Source: UMGS1851 sp900555605 (GTDB lineage: Bacteria > Bacillota > Clostridia > UBA1212 > UBA1255). Taken from it: DNA of 5,061 nt. The notes under the pieces were generated by a model. It searched no databases. It was given only the letters and a program-made list of their open reading frames with translations, and had not been told where the DNA came from. The translations under genes and the position numbers were made by a program. Positions 1 through 5,061 of the stretch are shown piece by piece. The stretch is from contig CABROF010000130.1 in assembly GCA_902472555.1 (NCBI GenBank), positions 1 through 5,061 of the forward strand. Reading direction: 5' to 3'. Position 1 is the stretch's first letter, and each line of letters begins with the position of its first letter.

Positions 1-4
1 TAAA

Positions 5-42
5 TCCCGGTAAAATCACGATTTGCCATGACTTTGCCGGGA
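5..42. terminator. Possible terminator hairpin at the left edge
   Basis: Bases 5-14 (TCCCGGTAAA) can pair with 33-42 (TTTGCCGGGA) in a 10-bp stem with one G-U pair and an 18-base loop. On the plus strand it is followed by AGATTTTT (43-50), a short U tract, so it could end a plus-strand gene lying to the left of the window. On the minus strand the stem is followed by ATTTA at the edge, so it might instead serve the reductase gene transcribed leftward. The long loop and interrupted U tract make this tentative. Confidence 0.35.
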
Positions 43-71
43 AGATTTTTGAAAACAGGAGACTTTTTTTA

Positions 72-99
72 CAGCCCGCATCTCAAATTACACGGGCTG
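72..99. other. Hairpin spanning the reductase stop codon
   Basis: CAGCCCG (72-78) and CGGGCTG (93-99) form a 7-bp GC-rich perfect inverted repeat with a 14-base loop. The TAA stop of the minus-strand reductase gene (88-90) lies in the loop. On the minus strand the stem is followed by a run of A, not U, so it is not a canonical intrinsic terminator in that direction; on the plus strand only TTTT appears, six bases later. It may act as a 3'-end stabilising structure or be incidental. Confidence 0.3.
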
Positions 100-1089
100 C
101 GGCAGTTTTGCACTTTTCAGCCAGGCAATGGTGTCTGCAATTGTCTGATAGAGGTCCCGGGGGCGGTAGCCTAATTCACTGGTTGCTTTATCGTGTGAAA
201 ACCGGTCGTTGCTCTGCAGCGTATCAAGTGAATATTTTGTGTAAAGGGGGCGCTGCCTTTTTTGTTTGGCGTACCATGCCATAAAGGGCGCCGCGGCCTT
301 GGCAAGCCACATGGGCAGAACGGGAAGATGCTTTCCTCCGTGGATTTCTTTCACCATACCCAGCACCTCTCTGACCTCGTAGTGTCTGTTGGAGAGAATG
401 TAGCATTCGCCGACAGTTCCTTTTTCCGCTGCTAAAAGGCAGCCCTGTGCTACGTCACGTACATCTACGAAATCATATCCGCCGTTTACGCAGGCCGGCA
501 GGTGACCGTTAATATAGTTGCTGACCAATTGAACCAAATGATTGCCGGAGGAGTCATAAGGCCCTAAAATACCGGATGGCTGTACGATGACGGCATTGAG
601 TCCTTCTTTTACCAGATCAAGCACTGCCTGCGTGGCATCTGCCTTTGTTTTGGCATATCCGCCTCTTACCTGATCCGCGGAAAACACAGCTACCTCCTGT
701 AAAACGTGGGGTTTGCTTTTTTCGGGAATTGCATGAACTGAGCTGACATATACCATGCGCTGCACTCTCTTTTTCAGACAGAGCGCGGCTATATTCTTTG
801 TTCCGTTTACATTCACATCATACAGCGCAGGGGAGACCTTTTCAGAAATATCAATGATTCCTGCAGTATGAATCATGGTAATCTCCGCGTCTTCGGTGTC
901 CTCAAACAGCGGCAGCAGTGTTTCCTTTTGCCGTACGTCGCCTTTATAATAAACAATATTGTTGTCATCCCGGAGAGATTCTGAGGGCAGAATCAATCCC
1001 CGGACCTGACAGCCGCGCCGTTTCAGCTGCCGAATAAGGGTATTTCCAAGATGGCCGTTTGCGCCTGTGATCAGATACAGTTTCTTCAT
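88..1089 (-). CDS. NAD(P)-dependent extended SDR oxidoreductase/epimerase
   Basis: Encodes a 333-residue cytosolic extended short-chain dehydrogenase/reductase of the NAD-dependent epimerase/dehydratase superfamily, closest in style to dihydroflavonol-4-reductase / 3-beta-hydroxysteroid-dehydrogenase-like proteins. Seen directly: the Rossmann motif TGANGHLG (residues 8-15), GDVR (50-53) for adenine contact, HTAG (74-77), the catalytic Ser in VYVSS (113-117), YAKTK with Tyr145 and Lys149, QPSGILGP (170-177), and FVDVRDVA (207-214). The C-terminal LGYRPRDL segment (306-313) is typical of the family, and length is normal. Arg30 after the second beta strand hints at NADP(H), an inference. An in-frame ATG at 1176 would add 29 residues, but it lies inside the palindromic operator, lacks a ribosome site, and the added part is not family-like; the ATG at 1089 has AAGGAGGTG just ahead. 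It is divergent from the TetR gene, which probably regulates it. The substrate cannot be told from sequence. Confidence 0.9.
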   Translation of the reverse strand: MKKLYLITGANGHLGNTLIRQLKRRGCQVRGLILPSESLRDDNNIVYYKGDVRQKETLLPLFEDTEDAEITMIHTAGIIDISEKVSPALYDVNVNGTKNIAALCLKKRVQRMVYVSSVHAIPEKSKPHVLQEVAVFSADQVRGGYAKTKADATQAVLDLVKEGLNAVIVQPSGILGPYDSSGNHLVQLVSNYINGHLPACVNGGYDFVDVRDVAQGCLLAAEKGTVGECYILSNRHYEVREVLGMVKEIHGGKHLPVLPMWLAKAAAPFMAWYAKQKRQRPLYTKYSLDTLQSNDRFSHDKATSELGYRPRDLYQTIADTIAWLKSAKLPQPV

Positions 1090-1095
1090 ATCAAA

Positions 1096-1104
1096 CACCT
1101 CCTT
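1096..1104 (-). promoter_or_regulatory. Ribosome binding site of the SDR gene
   Basis: Read on the minus strand this is AAGGAGGTG, a near-perfect anti-16S match. Its GGAGG core lies 8 bases before the ATG at 1089-1087. It settles the start in favour of the 333-residue protein over the longer open frame. Confidence 0.9.
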
Positions 1105-1143
1105 GCGATAATGGACAGACTGTTGATTATCCTCTTTGCTTGC

Positions 1144-1172
1144 AGTATAATCGTCATTGAATGATTGCGCAA
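1144..1172 (-). promoter_or_regulatory. Candidate sigma-A promoter of the SDR gene
   Basis: On the minus strand TTGCGC (1172-1167, 3 of 6 consensus) is followed after 17 bases by TATACT (1149-1144, 5 of 6). Transcription would start near 1137, giving a leader of about 48 bases. The -35 box lies inside the 16-base palindrome, so a repressor bound there would block RNA polymerase. I found no equally good promoter for the divergent regulator gene; a TTGAAT at 1157-1162 has no good -10 partner. Confidence 0.5.
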
Positions 1173-1176
1173 TCAT
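1161..1176. promoter_or_regulatory. Perfect 16-bp palindrome, probable TetR operator
   Basis: ATGATTGCGCAATCAT is a perfect inverted repeat of 8-base half sites with no spacer. It lies in the 154-base gap between the divergent SDR and TetR genes, the classic place for a TetR-family autoregulatory operator, and it covers the -35 region of the SDR promoter. The size fits a dimeric TetR-type repressor. That the neighbouring regulator binds it is an inference from position and symmetry. Confidence 0.7.
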
Positions 1177-1227
1177 CAGATTTGTTCTGGGTGAAGCATT
1201 ATTGAACAGATTCCGGGCTGTCTGTTG

Positions 1228-1235
1228 AAAAGGAG
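1228..1235 (+). promoter_or_regulatory. Ribosome binding site supporting a TTG start
   Basis: AAAAGGAG lies 8 bases before the TTG at 1244-1246. The nearer ATG at 1236 touches the ribosome site and reaches a stop after three codons, and the next in-frame ATG (1286) would remove the first 14 residues, near the start of the DNA-binding domain. TTG is therefore the best start. Confidence 0.85.
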
Positions 1236-1243
1236 ATGCTGTT

Positions 1244-1822
1244 TTGAAAAAGTTAACAAATGATCACCGCACGCGTGTAACAAAAATGCTGATCCGCGGT
1301 GCTTTTACGCAGCTGCTCGGTCAAAAGCCGATTCAAAGTATTTCCATCAAAGAGCTGTGTGAACTGGCGGGGATCAATCGCGGTACGTTTTATACGCATT
1401 ATAAAGATATCTATGATTTGCGGGACCAGATAGAGGAGGAAATGGTGGTCAGCTTTGAAAAGGCGATCCGGCCTTTGCTGCAGATGGACAGGCAGGAGGC
1501 GACAATGCTGCAGATCACAACGGAAATTTTTCAATGCTTGAAGGATCATTCTGATTTATGCATTGTCATGTTAGGCGAATATGGAGATAAAGCCTTTGTT
1601 GCAAAGCTGCTGGAAATGGGGCGGGAACGCTGTGTGGAATCGTATTCCAAATATTTTGCCAGTGCGACGCCGCAGCAGATTGAATATTTCTATGCATTTG
1701 CCAGTGCGGGCTGTATTGGTTTGCTGCAGAAATGGCTTGCTGACGGTATGACAGCTTCTGCGGAGGAAATTGCTAAAATGGCGGAAAATATTATGCTGCA
1801 TGGTACCGGCTTTTTGAATTGA
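1244..1822 (+). CDS. TetR-family transcriptional regulator (DhaS-like)
   Basis: Encodes a 192-residue one-component regulator starting at TTG. Residues 9-60 form the TetR helix-turn-helix domain: the first helix around 12-26 ends in a LLGQKPIQSISI stretch, then KELCELAGINRGTFYTHY (36-53) gives the two helices that bind DNA, with the GTFYTHYKD signature of the family. Residues 70-190 are the helical ligand/dimer domain; FASAGCIGLLQKWLADGM (152-169) followed by SAEEIAKMAENI resembles the TetR C-terminal type found with DhaS-like regulators, which usually ends in a G-x-x-x-L-x-x-W-L pattern. Length is normal. It is divergent from the SDR gene with a perfect palindrome between, so it probably represses that gene and its own; most TetR proteins are repressors released by a small ligand, unknown here. 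DhaS-type members can also be activators, so the sign of control is not proven. A strong terminator follows 25 bases after the stop. Confidence 0.93.
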   Translation: MKKLTNDHRTRVTKMLIRGAFTQLLGQKPIQSISIKELCELAGINRGTFYTHYKDIYDLRDQIEEEMVVSFEKAIRPLLQMDRQEATMLQITTEIFQCLKDHSDLCIVMLGEYGDKAFVAKLLEMGRERCVESYSKYFASATPQQIEYFYAFASAGCIGLLQKWLADGMTASAEEIAKMAENIMLHGTGFLN

Positions 1823-1833
1823 ATCAAAAGAAG

Positions 1834-1846
1834 TGATTGCGAATCA
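1834..1846. promoter_or_regulatory. Second operator-like site after the TetR gene
   Basis: TGATTGCGAATCA matches the inner 14 bases of the intergenic palindrome (TGATTGCGCAATCA) with only one C missing at the centre. It keeps 5-base inverted arms (TGATT/AATCA) around GCG. It lies 12 bases after the TetR stop codon and just before the terminator stem. It could be an auxiliary binding site or a decayed copy; the altered half-site spacing may weaken binding, and chance is not excluded. Confidence 0.35.
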
Positions 1847-1847
1847 G

Positions 1848-1889
1848 CAGTTTGGGCCGGGCTGCTTGCTCCCGGCCCAAACTGTTTTT
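1848..1889 (+). terminator. Strong rho-independent terminator
   Basis: A perfect 14-bp stem (1848-1861 with 1871-1884, GC-rich core GGGCCGGG/CCCGGCCC) closes a 9-base loop and is followed by TTTTT at 1885-1889. It ends the TetR transcript. The convergent large gene ends at 1904 on the other strand; read that way the same stem has A bases before it and no U tract after it, so it works mainly for the plus strand, though it could slow polymerase coming from the right. Confidence 0.92.
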
Positions 1890-1903
1890 CTGCTTTTCGT
1901 ATT

Positions 1904-4876
1904 TTATTTCCCTGTACAAATTTCACTAATCCGGATTGTCGGAGAGGACTGGATTTTATGGAAGGTGATCCGAAGATAGTGATATTCGCCTTTTCCGGTC
2001 AGGTCCTCTGTAATCGGATTTTCCTTAGATGCTTCGGCGCCGTCCTTTGTGCGGTCCGCCAATGCCGTCCATTTTTGGAAGGTCGGATCGTTGGTGCCCT
2101 CAATGGTATAGTAATAGGTGCCGGCGCCCTCCACAAAATATTGAATCGTGCCCACGTCGCAGGCTCTGCCCAGCGCCAGTCTGACCCATGGCTTTTCGTC
2201 GCTGCTTTCGGGTTTCCAGCATCCGCTGCTGCTTTCGCCGTCTGTCATCAGCCAGGACCAGTATTCCGTGGTACTGTTCCCGTAATAAGTAGAGGAGGCG
2301 GCAACCGGCTTGTTCAGTGCCAGATTGACGGAAGAATCGTAAGCATTCTCCGCATCTGGATTCAGAAGGGCAACCGCTGTTTTTCCGCTGCCCGGAACTT
2401 TTACAGTGACAGTGCCCTTTTCATCTGCTTTTATTTCTTGTACCTCACCATTTACAGATACCTGATAGGTGTATTGGGGAGATTGATTGATAAAATTAAA
2501 ATAGATATCTGCAGGCAGTGTTTCGATTTCCAGCGTAAAGCTGTAAAGCGTTTCATATGTGACTGTCATATCCGCCGAACGCCAGCGATATTTTACTACA
2601 GATCCCGTCATGCTTTCATGGATAAACGGAGAGATCTGCAGACTGTCATAGTGCGGCTGGAACCCATATCCATAAGTGTATAATCCCCAGATCGGATATG
2701 CCAGTGTCGGCATGGAATCATACCACCCGTAATCCGCCGGTGTCACACCGTCCCGCATAAAGCAGGTTGCGCCTACAAAGCCATGTTTAGAAAATACATC
2801 TGTAAATCCGTTGAGATATTTGGGGATCAGCGTCCGGTCGCCGTATGCGGGAAAGCCTGCGTAAAAGTCTCCGTCCGGAGCGCCGTACCAGCCGCCGTTC
2901 ATTCCCAGCATGGACAGCGTGTGGTCATAGCTTTGAGAGGCCGGCTCGTTTTTAAACTGCAGGTCCAGTACATTCATCACATGAAAGGGCAAATCAAATA
3001 CTGCGGTAGCGCGTTCGACGGCCTGCACTATTTGCTGAGCCCGGATTTTTGTCACAAGATCTGTTTTCAGTGCGGCGCCTTGTACCGGCAGATACATCAC
3101 GTCCAGGTTGCTGTCGCCGTACAGGAAGGTTTGAGTAGCCTCGGACCACATTTTTTCATTAAAATCTTTTTTGATTTTTTCAGCCAGAGCGGCATAGTCT
3201 GCTGATTTCTCCAGGTTTTTGTATACGTTCTGCTCGATTTCCGCCATATATTGAAGTGCATGATAATACATGGCCGATGTATAGCCGTTATATTCTCCCT
3301 GTGTATGCTCCCAATAGTCGTTCATGTTAAATTTATCTGTGGTATTCAGCAGCCGGCACAGATAGAGGTCCCCGTTCATATAGCGTTTCTGCTGGGATTC
3401 CATTGCTTTTTCGATTGAATCGTACATTTCGTCTAAAAAGGCCCGATCCCCGGTCAGTGCATAGAGGTCAATAACGGATATGACATAACCCGGCATCATA
3501 TCGCTGTATTGACTGCCCCAGCTGTCTCCGCCGGACTGCGGATAAGGACTCATAATATGCCCGTCTTTTGCCTGGAGCTTATCCCGGATAACGCGCATTC
3601 CGTTTTTTTGCGTTTCCAAGGCCTGATCGTCTCCCAGCAGGCTCAGCAGATTGGTATTCCAATGCTGCTCTAAAGCAGGAAGCTCAAAGAAATGGTTTGG
3701 ATTTTCGACGGTGGTACCCATATCATAATCCATGATCATCAGTCTGCCGTAATGATTCAGCGCCTGTGAGATCAATGCCTCATTAACGCCGTTGAGTGTT
3801 CCCAAATCAAAATAGTCATCATAATTTTCAGGACGGATGATATACGTCACTTTATCCGTGTTTCCCGTATTGCCGTCTACACGATTGTAAATTTGATAGC
3901 CCTGATGGGCTGTTCTGCCGTTATAGGAGCCCCAGCCGTCAGTTGCTCCGACATAACGGAGATCCCGGTCCGGCGCGGAAAGCAGCACGTTCATTTCTAA
4001 CGGGCGCGTGTCGCCGGCTTCATAGCGCTGTACTGCGGTGGCATATCCGCGCGCTCTATCGTCCCTTCCGGCGACGGTTCCGGTGAAAGATACCGCAAAA
4101 TTATTTTCCGGAGAAGATAGCAGCGTAAATGAAACATCCTCCATTGCTCTGCGGATATTTCCGTTTCTGCCGCCGGTGCCGTCTCCAAATTTCAAATATG
4201 CTTCACCGCCTGACAGAAAGTTGTACATATTTCCGCCGAAGCCGTCAATCCAATAGTTTCCGCCCGAGCGCTGCCAGCGGATATTTTCTACTGCGTGCTC
4301 CTTCAGATGGATGGAAGGAAACGCTTGGGAGAGGAGTGTGACATCCTGCGTAAAAGTTCTTTCAAATGAAACTTCGGCAAAGTCCGAAGTAAAATGAAAG
4401 GAGACCGTTTCCGTTGTATATGGCCCGCTGTATGTAAATACCGCCGTGCGTGCTTCTTCATTATATACGATTTCCGGCGATGTCTCTAACTGAAGGCTGG
4501 TAAAGGTGAAATGATCTAAATAATACTGATCCTTTTCGACATCCCCGGCGCCTCTTACCAGCAGTCCGGTACAAATTCCGTGCGTATCTTCCAGAATATT
4601 CTGATTCCTGAGGATCAGCTCTGAAATACGGAATTGTTTATCATAGCTGATTTTTATTGTATATCTTGTTCCCTCATATGTAACAATCTTTTTGCCTTCA
4701 TCGTGATTTAACAGATCCTTTTTAACCAAGGGCTCTTCCATATCCTGACCTCCATTGTTCGTTTTTTTGTTGCCGCTTCTGTTTACGAAAAAAAAGACAA
4801 CGCAAACGATGGCAATCAGTGCAACCGCAGCAATTGAAATTGAAAAAATCATTTTATTTTTGCCATTTGATGCCAT
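1904..4876 (-). CDS. Membrane-anchored glycosidase-like protein with C-terminal F5/8C domain
   Basis: Encodes 990 residues. Residues 1-9 are basic, 10-31 form one hydrophobic span, then a polar Asn/Lys/Gly linker (32-52); no lipobox or clear signal-peptidase site is seen, so it is probably a type II anchor with the body outside the cell. Residues about 60-300 are beta-rich. About 345-745 are helical with aromatic/acidic motifs (DYWEHTQGEYNGY 520-532, MNGGWYGAPDGDF 659-671, DYGWYDSMPTLAYPIWGLY 715-733), like (alpha/alpha)6 six-hairpin glycosidases; Asp520, Glu523, Glu528, Asp715 and Asp720 are catalytic candidates by inference only. About 746-840 is beta-rich. Residues 848-988 form an F5/8 type C (discoidin) domain: NLALNKPVAASSTY, TDG, CWKP, WVRLALG, YYTIEGTND, YLRITF. 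Likely role: binding and cleaving an external glycan; family and substrate unassigned. The ATG at 4876 is chosen because AAAGGAG lies 8 bases upstream. No transporter or partner enzyme is adjacent in the window. Confidence 0.9.
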   Translation of the reverse strand: MASNGKNKMIFSISIAAVALIAIVCVVFFFVNRSGNKKTNNGGQDMEEPLVKKDLLNHDEGKKIVTYEGTRYTIKISYDKQFRISELILRNQNILEDTHGICTGLLVRGAGDVEKDQYYLDHFTFTSLQLETSPEIVYNEEARTAVFTYSGPYTTETVSFHFTSDFAEVSFERTFTQDVTLLSQAFPSIHLKEHAVENIRWQRSGGNYWIDGFGGNMYNFLSGGEAYLKFGDGTGGRNGNIRRAMEDVSFTLLSSPENNFAVSFTGTVAGRDDRARGYATAVQRYEAGDTRPLEMNVLLSAPDRDLRYVGATDGWGSYNGRTAHQGYQIYNRVDGNTGNTDKVTYIIRPENYDDYFDLGTLNGVNEALISQALNHYGRLMIMDYDMGTTVENPNHFFELPALEQHWNTNLLSLLGDDQALETQKNGMRVIRDKLQAKDGHIMSPYPQSGGDSWGSQYSDMMPGYVISVIDLYALTGDRAFLDEMYDSIEKAMESQQKRYMNGDLYLCRLLNTTDKFNMNDYWEHTQGEYNGYTSAMYYHALQYMAEIEQNVYKNLEKSADYAALAEKIKKDFNEKMWSEATQTFLYGDSNLDVMYLPVQGAALKTDLVTKIRAQQIVQAVERATAVFDLPFHVMNVLDLQFKNEPASQSYDHTLSMLGMNGGWYGAPDGDFYAGFPAYGDRTLIPKYLNGFTDVFSKHGFVGATCFMRDGVTPADYGWYDSMPTLAYPIWGLYTYGYGFQPHYDSLQISPFIHESMTGSVVKYRWRSADMTVTYETLYSFTLEIETLPADIYFNFINQSPQYTYQVSVNGEVQEIKADEKGTVTVKVPGSGKTAVALLNPDAENAYDSSVNLALNKPVAASSTYYGNSTTEYWSWLMTDGESSSGCWKPESSDEKPWVRLALGRACDVGTIQYFVEGAGTYYYTIEGTNDPTFQKWTALADRTKDGAEASKENPITEDLTGKGEYHYLRITFHKIQSSPTIRISEICTGK

Positions 4877-4884
4877 TTTCCTTG

Positions 4885-4891
4885 CTCCTTT
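4885..4891 (-). promoter_or_regulatory. Ribosome binding site of the large gene
   Basis: Minus-strand AAAGGAG ends 8 bases before the ATG at 4876-4874. The alternative in-frame ATG at codon 9 (4852) has no such site and would remove the basic residues before the membrane segment. Confidence 0.88.
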
Positions 4892-4920
4892 CTTCCTATT
4901 TATTTTTTATATAGCTACGT

Positions 4921-4957
4921 CTTATCAGTACTTATTCTAATGTGCTTTTCAGTACTG
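4921..4957. repeat. Two 13-bp direct repeats with palindromic core at the promoter
   Basis: CTTATCAGTACTT (4921-4933) and CTTTTCAGTACTG (4945-4957) match at 11 of 13 positions with a 24-base period. The second contains the perfect palindrome CAGTACTG and the first has seven of those eight bases, so the pair also reads as an inverted repeat. They sit on either side of the candidate -10 box of the large gene, one in the spacer and one over the expected transcription start, a position suited to repression. No regulator for them is visible in the window. Confidence 0.5.
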
Positions 4958-4963
4958 TGCCAG
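4934..4963 (-). promoter_or_regulatory. Candidate sigma-A promoter of the large gene
   Basis: On the minus strand CTGGCA (4963-4958, 4 of 6) is followed after 18 bases by TAGAAT (4939-4934, 5 of 6). A start near 4927 gives a leader of about 50 bases that is very A/T-rich just before the ribosome site. A weaker alternative, TTAAAT with TATGAT after 18 bases, lies further upstream (about 4970-4999). Confidence 0.5.
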
Positions 4964-5061
4964 TGATAGATCATAAGTAATTTGAATGACGGAATTTAAC
5001 TTGTCTTTTTTAAGTGAGAGCAGATCAGGAGCGGTCAATGGCAAGTGAAAGGACGTGATCA
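4964..5061. other. Right edge, no gene recognised
   Basis: About 100 bases with no supported gene. AGGAG at 5027-5031 followed by ATG at 5038 on the plus strand looks like a start but stops after six codons. The region probably holds upstream promoter elements of the large gene and the end or start of whatever lies to the right. Confidence 0.5.

Noticed and set aside
1090..1176. N-terminal extension of the SDR protein by 29 residues from an ATG at 1176
   Set aside because: The ATG lies inside the palindromic operator, upstream of the expected transcription start, and has no ribosome site; the Rossmann fold begins properly from the ATG at 1089.
1115..1225. ACAGAC (1115-1120) and GTCTGT (1220-1225) as distant inverted repeats in the two leaders
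   Set aside because: Six bases about 100 apart are easily expected by chance and show no further extension.
1236..1247. Three-codon leader frame (ATG CTG TTT TGA) overlapping the TetR start
   Set aside because: The ATG directly abuts the ribosome site, too close for initiation, so this is most likely chance.
1253..1926. Three minus-strand open frames opposite and just after the TetR gene
   Set aside because: They are shadows of a gene whose plus-strand product has an unmistakable TetR domain; none has family character.
1958..2683. Plus-strand open frame of 241 codons opposite the large gene
   Set aside because: It is antisense to the F5/8C and C-terminal regions, which are clearly coding; the translation is Cys/Arg-rich with no recognisable domain.
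2783..3205. Plus-strand open frame of 140 codons opposite the large gene
   Set aside because: Antisense shadow of the helical catalytic-like region, with no convincing ribosome site or domain.
4804..4849. Lipoprotein signal in the N-terminus of the large protein (Cys25 after IAIV)
   Set aside because: The residue before the Cys is Val, not Gly, Ala or Ser, and the Cys is in the middle of the hydrophobic span rather than at its end.
4964..4973. TGATAGATCA upstream of the large gene as a third TetR operator
   Set aside because: Only the outer TGAT/ATCA arms match and the length is 10 instead of 14-16 bases; too weak to link the gene to the TetR regulator.
5027..5055. Plus-strand gene start at 5038 after an AGGAG
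   Set aside because: The frame ends in TGA after six codons, so no gene continues to the right edge.

Overview
The window carries three genes and looks like chromosomal DNA of a low-to-mid-GC Gram-positive bacterium, most likely a Clostridia-type Firmicute. The clues are strong AAGGAG-type ribosome binding sites at 8-base spacing, a TTG start codon, a canonical U-tailed terminator, and an extracytoplasmic enzyme held by an N-terminal membrane segment. This lineage call is an inference from sequence style only.

Left part (88-1822): a divergent pair. On the minus strand (88-1089) lies an extended short-chain dehydrogenase/reductase (NAD(P)-dependent sugar epimerase / dihydroflavonol-reductase-like) of 333 residues with an intact nucleotide-binding motif and Ser-Tyr-Lys catalytic residues. 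On the plus strand (1244-1822) lies a TetR-family regulator of the DhaS-like type. The 154-base gap between them contains a perfect 16-base palindrome (1161-1176) over the -35 region of the reductase promoter. It is the natural candidate operator, so the pair reads as a small self-contained regulatory module: the TetR protein probably controls the reductase and itself, and responds to an unknown small molecule. A near-copy of the operator (1834-1846) lies just after the regulator gene, immediately before its terminator (1848-1889).

Right part (1904-4876): one large minus-strand gene, convergent with the regulator gene. It encodes a 990-residue membrane-anchored surface protein with an N-terminal beta-rich region, a central alpha-helical region resembling (alpha/alpha)6-barrel (six-hairpin) glycosidases, a short beta region and a C-terminal F5/8 type C (discoidin) carbohydrate-binding domain. 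It is probably a glycan-active enzyme at the cell surface, but I cannot assign a glycoside hydrolase family or substrate. Its upstream region has a plausible sigma-A promoter whose -10 box is flanked by two copies of a 13-base direct repeat with a palindromic core (4921-4957). Nothing in the sequence ties this gene functionally to the reductase/TetR pair.

The flanks (1-87 and 4964-5061) hold only possible hairpins and no convincing gene. I see no mobile element, CRISPR array, tRNA or rRNA, and no clear evidence for a wholly new system. The items most worth a second look are the unassigned glycosidase-like protein, the palindromic operator with its second copy, and the repeats around the promoter of the large gene.
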